Origin: Niabella sp. | GTDB taxonomy: Bacteria; Bacteroidota; Bacteroidia; Chitinophagales; Chitinophagaceae | DNA length: 64,000 bases | Direction: 5' to 3' | Assembly (NCBI GenBank): GCA_017744715.1 | Contig: JAGIAT010000018.1 | Location: forward strand, 24,756 to 88,755 | Part shown: positions 34,418 to 43,512 of the stretch, in pieces | Numbering within the stretch: position 1 is the first letter of the stretch | Layout of the letters: the number at the start of each line of letters is the position of its first letter | Made by a program: the position numbers and the translations under genes | Notes under the pieces: generated by a model | What the model saw: the letters and a program-made list of their open reading frames with translations, nothing else | Database searches by the model: none | What the model was told of the DNA's origin: nothing

Positions 34418-34867
34418 TTAGATGTCTACGGAGCAATTGACCCAGGCCCCATCGAATTGCGCCTGGTACTTTTTATAAAAATTAATGGCCGGTTCGTTCC
34501 AGTCGAGCACCTGCCAGCAGATCCGTTTCAGGCCTCTTTCCTTAGCCTCTTCAAACAGCCGGTCAAACAGCCGGGCGCCGATCTTATGGCCGCGCATGGC
34601 CTCCGTTACCAGGATGTCTTCCAGGTACATGGCCTGCCCTTTCCAGGTTGAAAAGCGGATATAATACAGGGCAAAGGCCACGATGCCGGTTTCATTTTCT
34701 GCTACAAAGGCCCACCAAACCGGATTGGGCCCAAAACCGCTTTCCCTGAAATGTTCCAGGCTAACCGTAACTTCCTGCGGCGCTTTTTCATAATCGGCCA
34801 GTTCCCGCACCAGTTCCAGTATCCGGTTACAGTCGGCCGCCACAGCTCTTCGAATGTTAATTTCCAT
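34418..34867 (-). CDS. GNAT acetyltransferase, SSAT (diamine/spermidine) type
   Basis: 149 aa. IRRAVAADCNRILELVRELA, MYLEDILVTEAMRGHKIGARL (acetyl-CoA binding R-G-H-K-I-G) and ICWQVLDWNEPAINFYKKY are the pattern of SAT1-like GNAT enzymes. The likely substrate is a polyamine or a thialysine-like amine, transferred from acetyl-CoA in the cytoplasm. Substrate choice is inferred from the family only. Confidence 0.8.
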   Translation of the reverse strand: MEINIRRAVAADCNRILELVRELADYEKAPQEVTVSLEHFRESGFGPNPVWWAFVAENETGIVAFALYYIRFSTWKGQAMYLEDILVTEAMRGHKIGARLFDRLFEEAKERGLKRICWQVLDWNEPAINFYKKYQAQFDGAWVNCSVDI

Positions 34868-35000
34868 GGTCGCAAATTAGTATATTTTGGATGAAGTGCC
34901 GATAAGGCCGGTTCCTGTTCCAATGCCGGCTTGCAGCGGGTTCGGCATTCCGGATCATTGCCCCTGCTGTTTTCTGATTTTGTTAATTCCTGCCGGATCA

Positions 35001-35032
35001 TTTGCCCGCCATAGCCCGTTCTGTTATCTTTG
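35001..35032 (+). promoter_or_regulatory. Consensus promoter with almost no leader
   Basis: TTTG (35001-35004), a 20-nt spacer and TATCTTTG (35025-35032) match the Bacteroidota consensus. The ATG at 35041 lies only 8 nt after the -7 box. Confidence 0.65.
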
Positions 35033-35040
35033 CAACACGC

Positions 35041-35361
35041 ATGTTGGGGCCGATACGATATATTATTGCCGGCTTTTTAGGGCTGGTAATCGTGTTTGCA
35101 GCTTTTTCACCGCACATCGCATTGATGTATGAAAAATCTGTAAATAAGGAAGATATTGCCCTGGCAGCAGATGCGGGCACGGAGAAAAAGACCTGTGAAG
35201 TAAAAGAATTGCTGCCCGAGGAGGTGTTTGTAGACACCAGTGGGTTCCTGCTTCTTCAACCAGCTATTTCTTTTATAAAGACGTTTGCCGCTTTCCGGCA
35301 ACCCTATATGCATATGCGTTATGACCGCATTCCTACACCGCCTCCGCGGGTAACTGCTTAA
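35041..35361 (+). CDS. Small single-pass membrane protein, unknown
   Basis: 106 aa from the ATG at 35041. A membrane helix (about residues 7-27) is followed by a hydrophilic acidic stretch, a second weakly hydrophobic stretch (GFLLLQPAISFIKTF) and a Pro/Arg C-terminus. I do not recognise it. The consensus promoter just upstream argues that it is expressed. Confidence 0.5.
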   Translation: MLGPIRYIIAGFLGLVIVFAAFSPHIALMYEKSVNKEDIALAADAGTEKKTCEVKELLPEEVFVDTSGFLLLQPAISFIKTFAAFRQPYMHMRYDRIPTPPPRVTA

Positions 35362-35429
35362 GGTTTGATTTTATGCTTACGGGTTATCATATCCCGTCTA
35401 TTTTTTTATTTCCTTATAATTTAATAATA

Positions 35430-35873
35430 ATGATGAACAGCAAAATTGTTGTAACGGCACTGGGTGCGTTTGTTTTTTCTTCTATGGCATTTGTTGCCGG
35501 GGCACAAACTTTAACCGATAAAGAACTGAAAACGAAGGTGACTGAAATTGAAAACCCTGTACAAAAAATTGTACAACTGGAACCCAGGCAGTTTGAGTAT
35601 AAAGCGAAGGATTTTAAATACCTGAAGCTCGATGAAGGCGCGCAATATGGTTTTATGGCGGAGAATGTAAAAGCGATTTTTCCCCATCTTGTAAAAGAAA
35701 AAAAGGTATCCTATATGTTTGGCAAAAATGCATACCGGGATGCCCGGGTTAGCACGGTAGACGAGGCGGGCCTGATACCGGTGCTGGTGGCTTCTATTAA
35801 ACAGCAGCAGGAGGAGATTGAAGGGTTAAAGGCCGAGCTGATGAAGCTGAAAAAAGAAACGGCCGGTAAATAG
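35430..35873 (+). CDS. Secreted stand-alone S74-like chaperone-domain protein
   Basis: 147 aa from ATG 35430 or 35433. A signal peptide (MMNSKIVVTALGAFVFSSM) is followed by a short peptidase S74 (intramolecular chaperone) pattern: LEPRQFEYKAKDF, QYGFMAENVKAIFPHLV, VDEAGLIPVLVASIKQQ, then a C-terminal coiled coil. In phage tailspikes this domain trimerises and cuts itself off. Here there is no fibre domain, and the S-D-x-R-x-K start is replaced by LTDKELKTK, so autocleavage is unlikely. It may trimerise in the envelope. Confidence 0.65.
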   Translation: MMNSKIVVTALGAFVFSSMAFVAGAQTLTDKELKTKVTEIENPVQKIVQLEPRQFEYKAKDFKYLKLDEGAQYGFMAENVKAIFPHLVKEKKVSYMFGKNAYRDARVSTVDEAGLIPVLVASIKQQQEEIEGLKAELMKLKKETAGK

Positions 35874-35913
35874 CCGCCGCCGGCAAAGGAAGGGCACTGC
35901 GCACGGAACGGTT

Positions 35914-35934
35914 GCCGGTGCTCCGGCCTTTTTA
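35914..35934 (+). terminator. Possible intrinsic terminator
   Basis: GCCGG and CCGGC form a short stem around TGCT, followed by CTTTTTAG. The stem is only 5 bp, so this is weak. Confidence 0.45.
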
Positions 35935-36115
35935 GTTTAAATCGCATGGCATTTCATGCCGTCTCGCTGTAAATCTGTTACAAACGAAAGCGCACAAAAC
36001 ATCTCCTATATGCATCTTCCTGCGGTTGCACCGGCCGCAAATCCAACCGGGAAAATCTTTCCTGTTTCAGTACATCAGTGGCATAAATGAGGCTAAAATG
36101 CACTAACTTCATTTC

Positions 36116-37663
36116 ATGTTGGTGAAAATCAATGGCAGTGCTGTTTATGGAGTGGAGGCCATCCCCATCATTATAGAAGTTAACTGGATGCCCTCTGGTA
36201 AAGATCCTATGATTGTTGGTCTTCCGGATAATGCTGTAAAGGAAAGCTGGCAACGGGTGGAAAGCACGATCAAGGCCAACGGCTATGAAATGCCCCGTAC
36301 GAAGGTGGTGGTAAACCTGGCGCCTGCGGATATTAAAAAAAGCGGCGCCGCTTTTGACCTGCCCATTGCCATCGGGTTGCTGGCAGCCACAGAGCAACTA
36401 AAGAATAGTGCTGCATTATCCGGTTATGTAATTATGGGAGAGCTGAGCCTGGACGGAGCCCTGCGCACGGTGAAGGGCGCTTTGCCGATTGCCATCCAGG
36501 CGCGTAAGCAGGGTTTTAAAGGCCTGATTGTTCCTAAAGTAAATGCCCGGGAAGCAGGCATGGTCAATAACCTGAATGTATACGGTGTAGAACATATACG
36601 GGAAGTGGTGGATTTTTTTGAAAACGGGGAACAGGGTTTAGATCCTGTTGTGGTAAATACCCGGGATGAGTTCTTTCATTCACAATACGATTTTGATATT
36701 GATTTTTCAGATGTAAAAGGACAGGAAAACATTAAACGGGCGTTGGAAATAGCGGCGGCGGGGGGACACAATGCGTTGCTCATCGGCCCGCCCGGAGCCG
36801 GAAAGACCATGCTGGCCAAGCGGCTGCCTACGATTCTTCCGCCATTGACGTTGCCGGAGGCGCTGGAAACTACAAAAATTCATTCCGTTGCCGGAAAGTT
36901 ACCGGAGAATGCCACGTTGATCTCAAAAAGACCCTTCCGGTCGCCGCACCATACCATCTCGGACGTAGCGCTGGTGGGCGGCGGCGGTACACCGCAACCG
37001 GGTGAAATTTCGCTGGCACACAATGGTGTATTATTCCTGGACGAGCTTCCGGAGTTTAAACGCTCCGTTTTGGAAGTGATGCGCCAGCCGATAGAGGAAC
37101 GGAAGGTAACGATCTCCCGCGCCCGGGTAGCGGTTGATTTTCCCGCAAGTTTTATGCTGGTGGCATCGATGAACCCCTGTCCCTGCGGGTTTCATAATCA
37201 TCCAGAGCGGGCCTGTACCTGTCCGCCGGGAGCGGTACAAAAATACCTTAATAAAATTTCCGGTCCCTTGCTGGACCGCATCGATCTGCATGTAGAGGTA
37301 ACGCCGGTGGCATTCAGTGAGCTGTCGTCTGCGCGCAGTGAAAAAACTTCCGGGGCCATCCGGGAAGCAGTGATCCGTGCCCGTGAAATTCAGCTGGCCC
37401 GTTTTGCAGCATCACCCGGCATTTATTGTAATGCACAAATGAGCAGCAAACAACTGAAAGAAATCTGTGTCATTGACCAGGTAGGACAGGTATTGCTGAA
37501 ACGGGCAATGGAGAAACTTGGTCTTTCGGCCAGAGCGTATGACCGCATTTTAAAAGTAGCACGCACCATAGCGGATCTTGAAGGGGTATCGGAAATCCGG
37601 CCCGAGTTCCTGGCTGAAGCCATTCAATATCGCAGCCTCGACCGGGAAAACTGGGCGGGCTGA
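36116..37663 (+). CDS. YifB/ComM family Mg-chelatase-like AAA+ ATPase
   Basis: 515 aa. The N-terminal ChlI-type domain (MIVGLPDNAVKESWQRVEST) precedes the AAA+ core with Walker A IGPPGAGKTMLAKRLP (about 218-225), GVLFLDELPEF as Walker B, and a Cys cluster NPCPCGFHNHPERACTCPPG. ComM homologues are helicases that promote branch migration of integrated DNA during natural transformation; others have unknown roles. Length and domain order are normal. Confidence 0.9.
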   Translation: MLVKINGSAVYGVEAIPIIIEVNWMPSGKDPMIVGLPDNAVKESWQRVESTIKANGYEMPRTKVVVNLAPADIKKSGAAFDLPIAIGLLAATEQLKNSAALSGYVIMGELSLDGALRTVKGALPIAIQARKQGFKGLIVPKVNAREAGMVNNLNVYGVEHIREVVDFFENGEQGLDPVVVNTRDEFFHSQYDFDIDFSDVKGQENIKRALEIAAAGGHNALLIGPPGAGKTMLAKRLPTILPPLTLPEALETTKIHSVAGKLPENATLISKRPFRSPHHTISDVALVGGGGTPQPGEISLAHNGVLFLDELPEFKRSVLEVMRQPIEERKVTISRARVAVDFPASFMLVASMNPCPCGFHNHPERACTCPPGAVQKYLNKISGPLLDRIDLHVEVTPVAFSELSSARSEKTSGAIREAVIRAREIQLARFAASPGIYCNAQMSSKQLKEICVIDQVGQVLLKRAMEKLGLSARAYDRILKVARTIADLEGVSEIRPEFLAEAIQYRSLDRENWAG

Positions 37664-37729
37664 GATACCGGGTAATTTCAACAGCATCATTCGCTATACG
37701 GATTAAAAACATGTGGTTATAAAGCGCAG

Positions 37730-38476
37730 ATGATCGGTCAGCAATATATCAACTACTTTGAGATTGTTAAGGAGCATATCGCAGATGCATCTGTATATCC
37801 CTTTAATATCCCGGCGATCCGGTGCCTGAAAAAAGTGATCCTGCATCCGAAAGTGACCTTTATCATCGGGGAAAACGGATCGGGCAAGTCAACATTGCTG
37901 GAGGCACTCGCCATCCAATACGGATTTAATGCCGAAGGTGGTTCACGGAATTTTAGTTTTGCAACCAAAAGGACCCACTCCCCTTTGTCGGACGTGTTGC
38001 GGATCGGAAGGGGAGGGGTAAAAGCCCGTGACGGTTTTTTCTTACGCGCGGAATCTTTTTATAACGCAGCGTCCTATGTTGATGATCTGGAAGCAGAAAA
38101 GCCGGGGTTACTGCGCCGTTACGGCAACAAGTCATTACATCAGCAATCACATGGCGAGTCTTTTTTTTCCTTATTTATGCACCGGTTTTCCGGGCGGGGC
38201 TTTTATATCCTGGACGAACCGGAAGCGGCGCTTTCACCGCAACGGCAATTGTCGTTTTTAGTACGGATGCATGAACTGGTGGGCACAAAAAGCCAGCTGG
38301 TCATTGCCACGCATTCTCCGATTATCCTTGCATATCCCCATGCTAAGATCATCGAGCTTTCGCTGCCTGAGCCAAGAACGGTAAGGTTTATGGATACGGA
38401 GCACTATGCGGTTTATAAGGCCTTCCTTAACAACCCCGAAGGTATGCTGGGGCAACTGGGTATCGATAGTGATTAA
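37730..38476 (+). CDS. COG3910-type AAA ATPase (ABC-like, SMC/RecF class)
   Basis: 248 aa. Walker A IIGENGSGKSTLLEALA lies at about residue 45, the signature region is HQQSHGESFFSLF, Walker B is FYILDEPEAALSP and the switch His is VIATHSPII. These are the features of a soluble ABC-type ATPase of the predicted-ATPase family AAA_21. There is no membrane partner nearby. The cellular role is unknown. It is convergent with the DUF2304 gene, with 6 nt between. Confidence 0.8.
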   Translation: MIGQQYINYFEIVKEHIADASVYPFNIPAIRCLKKVILHPKVTFIIGENGSGKSTLLEALAIQYGFNAEGGSRNFSFATKRTHSPLSDVLRIGRGGVKARDGFFLRAESFYNAASYVDDLEAEKPGLLRRYGNKSLHQQSHGESFFSLFMHRFSGRGFYILDEPEAALSPQRQLSFLVRMHELVGTKSQLVIATHSPIILAYPHAKIIELSLPEPRTVRFMDTEHYAVYKAFLNNPEGMLGQLGIDSD

Positions 38477-38482
38477 AAAAAA

Positions 38483-38845
38483 TCAGTGCTCCGCTGTATG
38501 CGGGTGTTCATCTGCCGGCGGATTGTTTTCAGACAGCTGCCGGGCATTGCCAACCGCATCATTGCGCATGAGTTTGGTAATCTTTTTTTGAAGATCCCGG
38601 ATCTTTTTATACAACACAATAATGGTAAGGAACAGGAAAAGAAAGGTAAAGTAAAAGAGCAGGTCTACTCCGCGGTTTACACCCACCAGGTGCGCAAGGC
38701 CTGTAAGCTCATCCGGAAATACAATAATGAATACACAGGCAAGGAAAAGAAAGAGGATGAGTAATTTATTGGGCTTGAAAATACTGGTAATATATAAGGT
38801 CATCAGCGAAACGCAAACGATCAATATGATTTGAATACTGTTCAT
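38483..38845 (-). CDS. DUF2304 membrane protein, glycosyltransferase partner
   Basis: 120 aa. Three membrane helices are followed by a coiled coil (YKKIRDLQKKITKLM) and a hydrophilic tail. DUF2304 proteins are usually encoded beside polyprenyl-phosphate glycosyltransferases, as here: its ATG overlaps the stop codon of the upstream glycosyltransferase by one base. It may anchor or assist that enzyme. Confidence 0.8.
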   Translation of the reverse strand: MNSIQIILIVCVSLMTLYITSIFKPNKLLILFLFLACVFIIVFPDELTGLAHLVGVNRGVDLLFYFTFLFLFLTIIVLYKKIRDLQKKITKLMRNDAVGNARQLSENNPPADEHPHTAEH

Positions 38846-39534
38846 TATTTAAAGAATTTATTGATCAATATCTGCCGCAGAACTTTAACGCTGTCCAGGT
38901 TTTGTTGTCCTTTTTGAAGCGAATAACTGGTATAAGTGATCACTACTGGAAACTCGGCATAGGTTAATTTATGCGTTTTGATCTGGATCAGGATCTCTGT
39001 GGCATGGGCCATTCCATTTTCATTGAGATGAATGGAGTAAGCAGCCTTCCGGTTCATTACACGGAACCCGTTATGTGCATCGGTAAGAAAAAGCCCCGAA
39101 AAAAAATAATTAACAACCCGGGCTATTTTTAAAAGGAAGCTCCGGGTTTTAGTCATATTGAGCGCCTTGGTTCCAAGAAACCTCGATCCAAGTACAATAT
39201 CCAGGTTTCCGTCGATCAGGAATTCGGTCATGGGCCCGATTTTTTCTGCCGGGTGCTGTCCGTCTGCATCAAAAGTTACAAAGTATTCGCAATGTGTAAG
39301 TGTTCGTGCAAAGGTTAACCCCGTTTGAAGAGCAGCGCCCTGACCCAGGTTTACTGCATGACGCAGGTAATAGATGGGCAGGCCTTTTACAATCTCCCGG
39401 GTATTGTCAGATGATCCGTCGTCTACAAGTACAATGGTGTATCCATATGCAAACAGGCTATTAAGCGTTTCCCTGATGGCTCCCGCTTCGTTAAATGTGG
39501 GAATCACCACGCATATAGAACTGTTTAAAGACAT
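38845..39534 (-). CDS. Family 2 glycosyltransferase, dolichyl-phosphate mannose synthase-like
   Basis: 229 aa. CVVIPTFNEAGAIRETLNSL, VLVDDGSSDNT, the GQGAALQTGL motif and the metal-binding YFVTFDADGQHP are DPM1/GT2 hallmarks. No C-terminal membrane helices are present, consistent with a separate DUF2304 partner. It probably makes a lipid-phosphate-linked hexose at the inner membrane. It is divergent from the TMTC-like gene, which could use such a donor. Confidence 0.85.
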   Translation of the reverse strand: MSLNSSICVVIPTFNEAGAIRETLNSLFAYGYTIVLVDDGSSDNTREIVKGLPIYYLRHAVNLGQGAALQTGLTFARTLTHCEYFVTFDADGQHPAEKIGPMTEFLIDGNLDIVLGSRFLGTKALNMTKTRSFLLKIARVVNYFFSGLFLTDAHNGFRVMNRKAAYSIHLNENGMAHATEILIQIKTHKLTYAEFPVVITYTSYSLQKGQQNLDSVKVLRQILINKFFK

Positions 39535-39558
39535 CCGCTATTAGTTTTATTTTACATA

Positions 39559-39566
39559 CAAAATTA
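39559..39566 (-). promoter_or_regulatory. Candidate -7 box (TAATTTTG) for the DPM-like gene
   Basis: Exact TAnnTTTG on the minus strand, 24 nt before the glycosyltransferase start. No clear -33 element. Confidence 0.45.
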
Positions 39567-39597
39567 GGCGATCTGTACAAGATTGTGCCGTTTGGGT

Positions 39598-39605
39598 TAA
39601 TTTTG
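39598..39605 (+). promoter_or_regulatory. Candidate -7 box (TAATTTTG) for the TMTC-like gene
   Basis: Exact TAnnTTTG on the plus strand, 68 nt before the ATG at 39674. With the minus-strand box at 39559 it makes a divergent promoter pair. Confidence 0.45.
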
Positions 39606-39673
39606 CCGCCATTAATTTCAGTCTCTCCATTACTTAATCTGGTGCAGGTAACGTAAAAAGCAGGAAAAAGAAG

Positions 39674-41749
39674 ATGACTACGACCAAAATAATTGAGGAT
39701 CCGGTTAAAATGAAGCAACATAAACGTTTAATTATCGCAGGTCTGGTATTGCTGATCCTGTTAATACTGGCGTATGCCAACCATTTTGACAATGGTTTTC
39801 ATTTTGACGACAGTCATACCATCCAGGAAAACGTGGCCATCCGCAAGCTCAGCAATATTCCGGAGTTCTTTACCAATGCGGATATGTTCAGTGCCAGCAC
39901 CAATCACCGGGGACTTCGTCCGTTGGTAACCACCTCTTTAGCGGTTGACTACTGGCTAGCTGGAGGTTTGCATCCGTTTGTGTTTCAGCTTTCCACCTTC
40001 CTTTGGCATATTGGCCTCTGCATCATGTTGTTTTTTATGTACCGGCAATTGATCAGCAGGGTTAGCACACACCGGTGGGTACCGTTTATTGCGCTGATGG
40101 GAGCCGGATGGTTTGGCCTGCATACGGTGGCTGCAGAAACTGTCAATTATATTATTTCAAGATCGGATGTACAATCTACATTCTTTATTGTAGCCTCTTT
40201 TTTAATGTACGTGGCCTATCCTCAAAAAAGAAAATACGGGTTGTATATTTTGTTGGCGGTGATCGGGGTCTTTGCCAAAGAAACCGTTCCGGTGCTCCCG
40301 ATCCTGTTGTTTTTCTATATACTGCTTTTTGAAAAAGAATGGTCATTGTATGCTATTTTCAAACGCTCCAATTTTAAAAAGGTATTGGGGATTATATGGG
40401 CCCTGCTGCCGCTGGTGGTGGCAGTAGCGGGCACCCAGCTATATACACTCTCCCGGATGTCACAGGCTTCTGCCTCCCATGGAATGTCGAACCCCCTGGG
40501 CTATAGCTGGCTTACGCAGACCTACGTTTGGTTCCATTATTTCCGTTCGTTCTTTTTGCCGTTCGACCTCAGTGCCGATACCGATCTGGGTGTGATCTCC
40601 AATCCCTTCGATTGGCGCGTTATGGTGGGCGTTGTGTTTGTTATTGCATTGATCGTTACCATCTTCAAAACTTCCCGGCAGCGTGCAACCCGGCCTATTG
40701 CCTTTGGACTGATCTGGTTTGCCGCTTCCCTGCTGCCTACTTCCCTTGTGCCGTTTGCAGAAGTAATGAACGACCACCGGATGTATTTTGCCTTTGCAGG
40801 ACTTAGTTTAAGCGTAGTATCCGCCCTGGGGCTTTTAATCATAAAGCGGGAATCTTTCTTCTCCATACGGCAACATTACCGTTACCTGATCGCAGGTGCG
40901 TTTTTAATTATTGCAGCCAACGCATTTGGTGTGTATAAGCGCAACCAGGTTTGGGATACCGAAGAATCCTTATGGAAAGATGTAACCGAAAAGAGCCCTG
41001 ATAATGGAAGGGGATGGATGAACTACGGGCTTACGCTAATGGAAAAAGGCGATTACAAACAGGCGGTGGCCATCTTTACGAAGGCAAGGGATCTGAATAC
41101 CGGGTATAGTACGGTGTATATCAATCTGGGTATTGCTTATGGAGGACTAAAGGAGCACAGTAAGGCGATAGAAAATTTTTCAACCGCATTGTTGCTAGCA
41201 CCCGGAAATGATGTCGGCTACAGTTATTTTGCCCGCTATTTCCTGGAACAGAACCGGTTTGAAGATGCCAAAAATATGGCCGAAAAGGCAATGGCGATCA
41301 ATAACCGGTCCTACCTTGCGTATGAAGTGTTGATGGGTGCGTTGCAGGGGTTGAACAAGTGGGATGCATTAAAACAAACGGCCACCGTAGCGCTCCAGTT
41401 GAATCCCGGAGATCCCAAAGCGCTGCAATACCTGCAGGCGGCCCAGCAGCGGAAAGCGGTAGCACCGCTTCCGAAAGATATTGCGAATGCCGTTTCTGTA
41501 TTGAATTATATCAACATCAGCCTTGCGCAATATAATAACGGGAAGTATGAAGACTGCATCAATACCTGCAAACAGGCACTGGCGCTGGATCCGAACAATT
41601 CCGATGCTTACAACAATATCTGTGCGGCTTACAATATGCTGAAGCAATGGGATAAAGCGCGGGAGGCCTGTCAAAAGGCATTGCAGTTGAACCCCAAGCA
41701 TCCCAATGCACCGGCTAATTTAAAATGGGCTATTGAACAAAAATTGTAG
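39674..41749 (+). CDS. TMTC-like GT-C membrane glycosyltransferase with TPR repeats
   Basis: 691 aa (the ATG at 39710 is an alternative start). About ten membrane helices occupy residues 15-430. The first periplasmic loop has the GT-C acidic motif GFHFDDSHTIQENVAI. The C-terminal 250 residues are TPR repeats (GWMNYGLTLMEKGDYKQAVA, YINLGIAYGGLKEHSKAIEN, AYNNICAAYNMLKQWDKARE). This architecture is that of TMTC/O-mannosyltransferase-related proteins. With the divergent DPM-like gene it suggests transfer of a lipid-linked sugar to proteins outside the membrane. The actual acceptor is unknown. Confidence 0.7.
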   Translation: MTTTKIIEDPVKMKQHKRLIIAGLVLLILLILAYANHFDNGFHFDDSHTIQENVAIRKLSNIPEFFTNADMFSASTNHRGLRPLVTTSLAVDYWLAGGLHPFVFQLSTFLWHIGLCIMLFFMYRQLISRVSTHRWVPFIALMGAGWFGLHTVAAETVNYIISRSDVQSTFFIVASFLMYVAYPQKRKYGLYILLAVIGVFAKETVPVLPILLFFYILLFEKEWSLYAIFKRSNFKKVLGIIWALLPLVVAVAGTQLYTLSRMSQASASHGMSNPLGYSWLTQTYVWFHYFRSFFLPFDLSADTDLGVISNPFDWRVMVGVVFVIALIVTIFKTSRQRATRPIAFGLIWFAASLLPTSLVPFAEVMNDHRMYFAFAGLSLSVVSALGLLIIKRESFFSIRQHYRYLIAGAFLIIAANAFGVYKRNQVWDTEESLWKDVTEKSPDNGRGWMNYGLTLMEKGDYKQAVAIFTKARDLNTGYSTVYINLGIAYGGLKEHSKAIENFSTALLLAPGNDVGYSYFARYFLEQNRFEDAKNMAEKAMAINNRSYLAYEVLMGALQGLNKWDALKQTATVALQLNPGDPKALQYLQAAQQRKAVAPLPKDIANAVSVLNYINISLAQYNNGKYEDCINTCKQALALDPNNSDAYNNICAAYNMLKQWDKAREACQKALQLNPKHPNAPANLKWAIEQKL

Positions 41750-41753
41750 GCGC

Positions 41754-42551
41754 TTAAACCTCGTTATCGGTAAGCCCTTTGCTATAGAGCCTGGAAATAA
41801 GCCGTCCCAATGTAGGGCCCCAAACGGATTGTAGAACTGCCTGTTCCTCCTGTTGGCGCTTTCCTATTTTGATCTGGTTGGTGGTTTCCGAATCGATATG
41901 GATCCGGTGCTGCACCAGTTTTTTATTAATAAAGATAAACGCGCCTTCCTGTTTGGCAAGCGTTAACCAGGCCACCCAATCCAGCACACAGGTATACGCC
42001 GGGGAGAACTGCATACCACCGATGTGTTTGCGGTCGAGGGTTACCGAGGGACAGCAAATGGAATTACCCAGGGCCAGCACTGCCTTTTTAGTGAATTTGT
42101 TTTGAATGGTACTTTTAAGGCGAAACGGAAAAAGCAGGGCGTTTTTTACAAAAGCATTGAGTGAACGCTTGCGTTCCCGGCCGTTAACCAGGTCTCCGTA
42201 ATCCGTAAATACCATCAGTGTCTTTTTGTTTTGGAACTGTTCCAGTTTTGCCAGTACTTCCTTTGCAAAATCCGGGCTGTAAATATCGTCCTGGTGGGCA
42301 ATGGTAATATACCGGGTGGTGGCCTGCCCCATCGCAAAATTCCAGTCGCCTGCAATGGAACTGGCCGCGTCAGAAACGAAATAAGGAATCTGGTAGCGAT
42401 CCGCCAGGTTTTTTAAATAAGCAGAAGGGGTGGAGGTTGCGATCAGGATTTGGGTTGGAACGGTTTGCTCCAGCAGGCTTTGAATGCAGCGCTCCAAATG
42501 CGGCGAATCCCTGTATGCCGGTATTACAAATGTGTGTGCGTTGTTTTGCAT
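41754..42551 (-). CDS. Family 2 glycosyltransferase
   Basis: 265 aa. TFVIPAYRDSPHLERCIQSL and the metal-site equivalent ITIAHQDDIYSPDFA define a GT-A fold family 2 enzyme; later ICCPSVTLDRKHIGG and VLDWVAWL are seen. It follows the methyltransferase gene after 12 nt on the same strand. It is probably involved in surface glycan assembly; the sugar is not predictable. Confidence 0.8.
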   Translation of the reverse strand: MQNNAHTFVIPAYRDSPHLERCIQSLLEQTVPTQILIATSTPSAYLKNLADRYQIPYFVSDAASSIAGDWNFAMGQATTRYITIAHQDDIYSPDFAKEVLAKLEQFQNKKTLMVFTDYGDLVNGRERKRSLNAFVKNALLFPFRLKSTIQNKFTKKAVLALGNSICCPSVTLDRKHIGGMQFSPAYTCVLDWVAWLTLAKQEGAFIFINKKLVQHRIHIDSETTNQIKIGKRQQEEQAVLQSVWGPTLGRLISRLYSKGLTDNEV

Positions 42552-42563
42552 AAAAAGGATGCA

Positions 42564-43271
42564 TTAAAGCACGATATCAATAACGTAGCCGCCACCCGTT
42601 AACGGGAAAAGGTATTCCATGGTATTGACCATTTTTTCAGAAAACTGCACAAAATGTTTTTTGAAACCACGGGTAGCCAGGATCATTTCAGTAAATCGTA
42701 CATGATATGGAAGAATGGTCCACTGTTCAACCCCTGCAAGTCTGCATAATGTATTCAGTGTTTTATACGAATATACCTGCAGGTGGTCTTTATGTGCTGA
42801 TTCCCTTTTGACGAAGGAAAGCAGTATGTTAAAAAAAGATGTCGTATTGGGAGTGGTACACAGCAGTCTTTTTCCGGGGAATAACTGTTTCATTTGTTTC
42901 AGAAACATCAGTGTGTCGGGGAGGTGCTCAATTAATTCGCCTGCTATAATGACGTCAATTTCCCCGCGATTGAAATCCAGGTGCTCAAGACGATAAATGT
43001 CTCCCTTTATCATTCGGATGTTTTCTGTATATACAATTCCCTTATCGGGCATCTTTGCAGAATTGTCAACACCGATATGGATTTTTGAAACTTTTGAAAT
43101 TTCATCAAAGAGATAAAAGCCCGAATTGCTCTTCGTCAGCGCTGTTTCATCATAACAACCGAGGTCAAGCACATTTCTACCGGTACATGCTTGTTTTAGA
43201 TAATGAATCCTGTTAACAGGTTTTCCAACAGATAGTTTTTCCAGTGGGGTATAGTCAATCATCTTGCTCAT
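42564..43271 (-). CDS. SAM-dependent methyltransferase
   Basis: 235 aa. Motif I is NVLDLGCYDETA and the acidic IAGELIEHLPDTLMFLKQ segment is the class I methyltransferase motif IV region; the end of the protein is more hydrophobic. It probably methylates a sugar or lipid intermediate with the neighbouring glycosyltransferase. A -7-like box TATTTTTG lies 42 nt upstream. Confidence 0.7.
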   Translation of the reverse strand: MSKMIDYTPLEKLSVGKPVNRIHYLKQACTGRNVLDLGCYDETALTKSNSGFYLFDEISKVSKIHIGVDNSAKMPDKGIVYTENIRMIKGDIYRLEHLDFNRGEIDVIIAGELIEHLPDTLMFLKQMKQLFPGKRLLCTTPNTTSFFNILLSFVKRESAHKDHLQVYSYKTLNTLCRLAGVEQWTILPYHVRFTEMILATRGFKKHFVQFSEKMVNTMEYLFPLTGGGYVIDIVL

Positions 43272-43312
43272 GAAGAACTGCAGTTTAATCCGATGTTTTA
43301 TATAAAATTCTA

Positions 43313-43320
43313 CAAAAATA
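43313..43320 (-). promoter_or_regulatory. Candidate -7 box (TATTTTTG) for the methyltransferase operon
   Basis: Exact match to TAnnTTTG on the minus strand; no TTTG at -33. Confidence 0.4.
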
Positions 43321-43512
43321 GGCCATCGTTCGGTATTCTATGAAGTCATGTAACGGTTTTTCAGGAAACGGTTATTTTCCGCAGGGCTTAATTACCGTTG
43401 GCAATCCATAAAGTGCAGTAACCGGCTGATTTCCTCCATACAGAAAACTTCTGCAAACAACCAAATATTTTTGTCACAAAACCATCGTTGATTTTAATTG
43501 TTTGGATAAATA

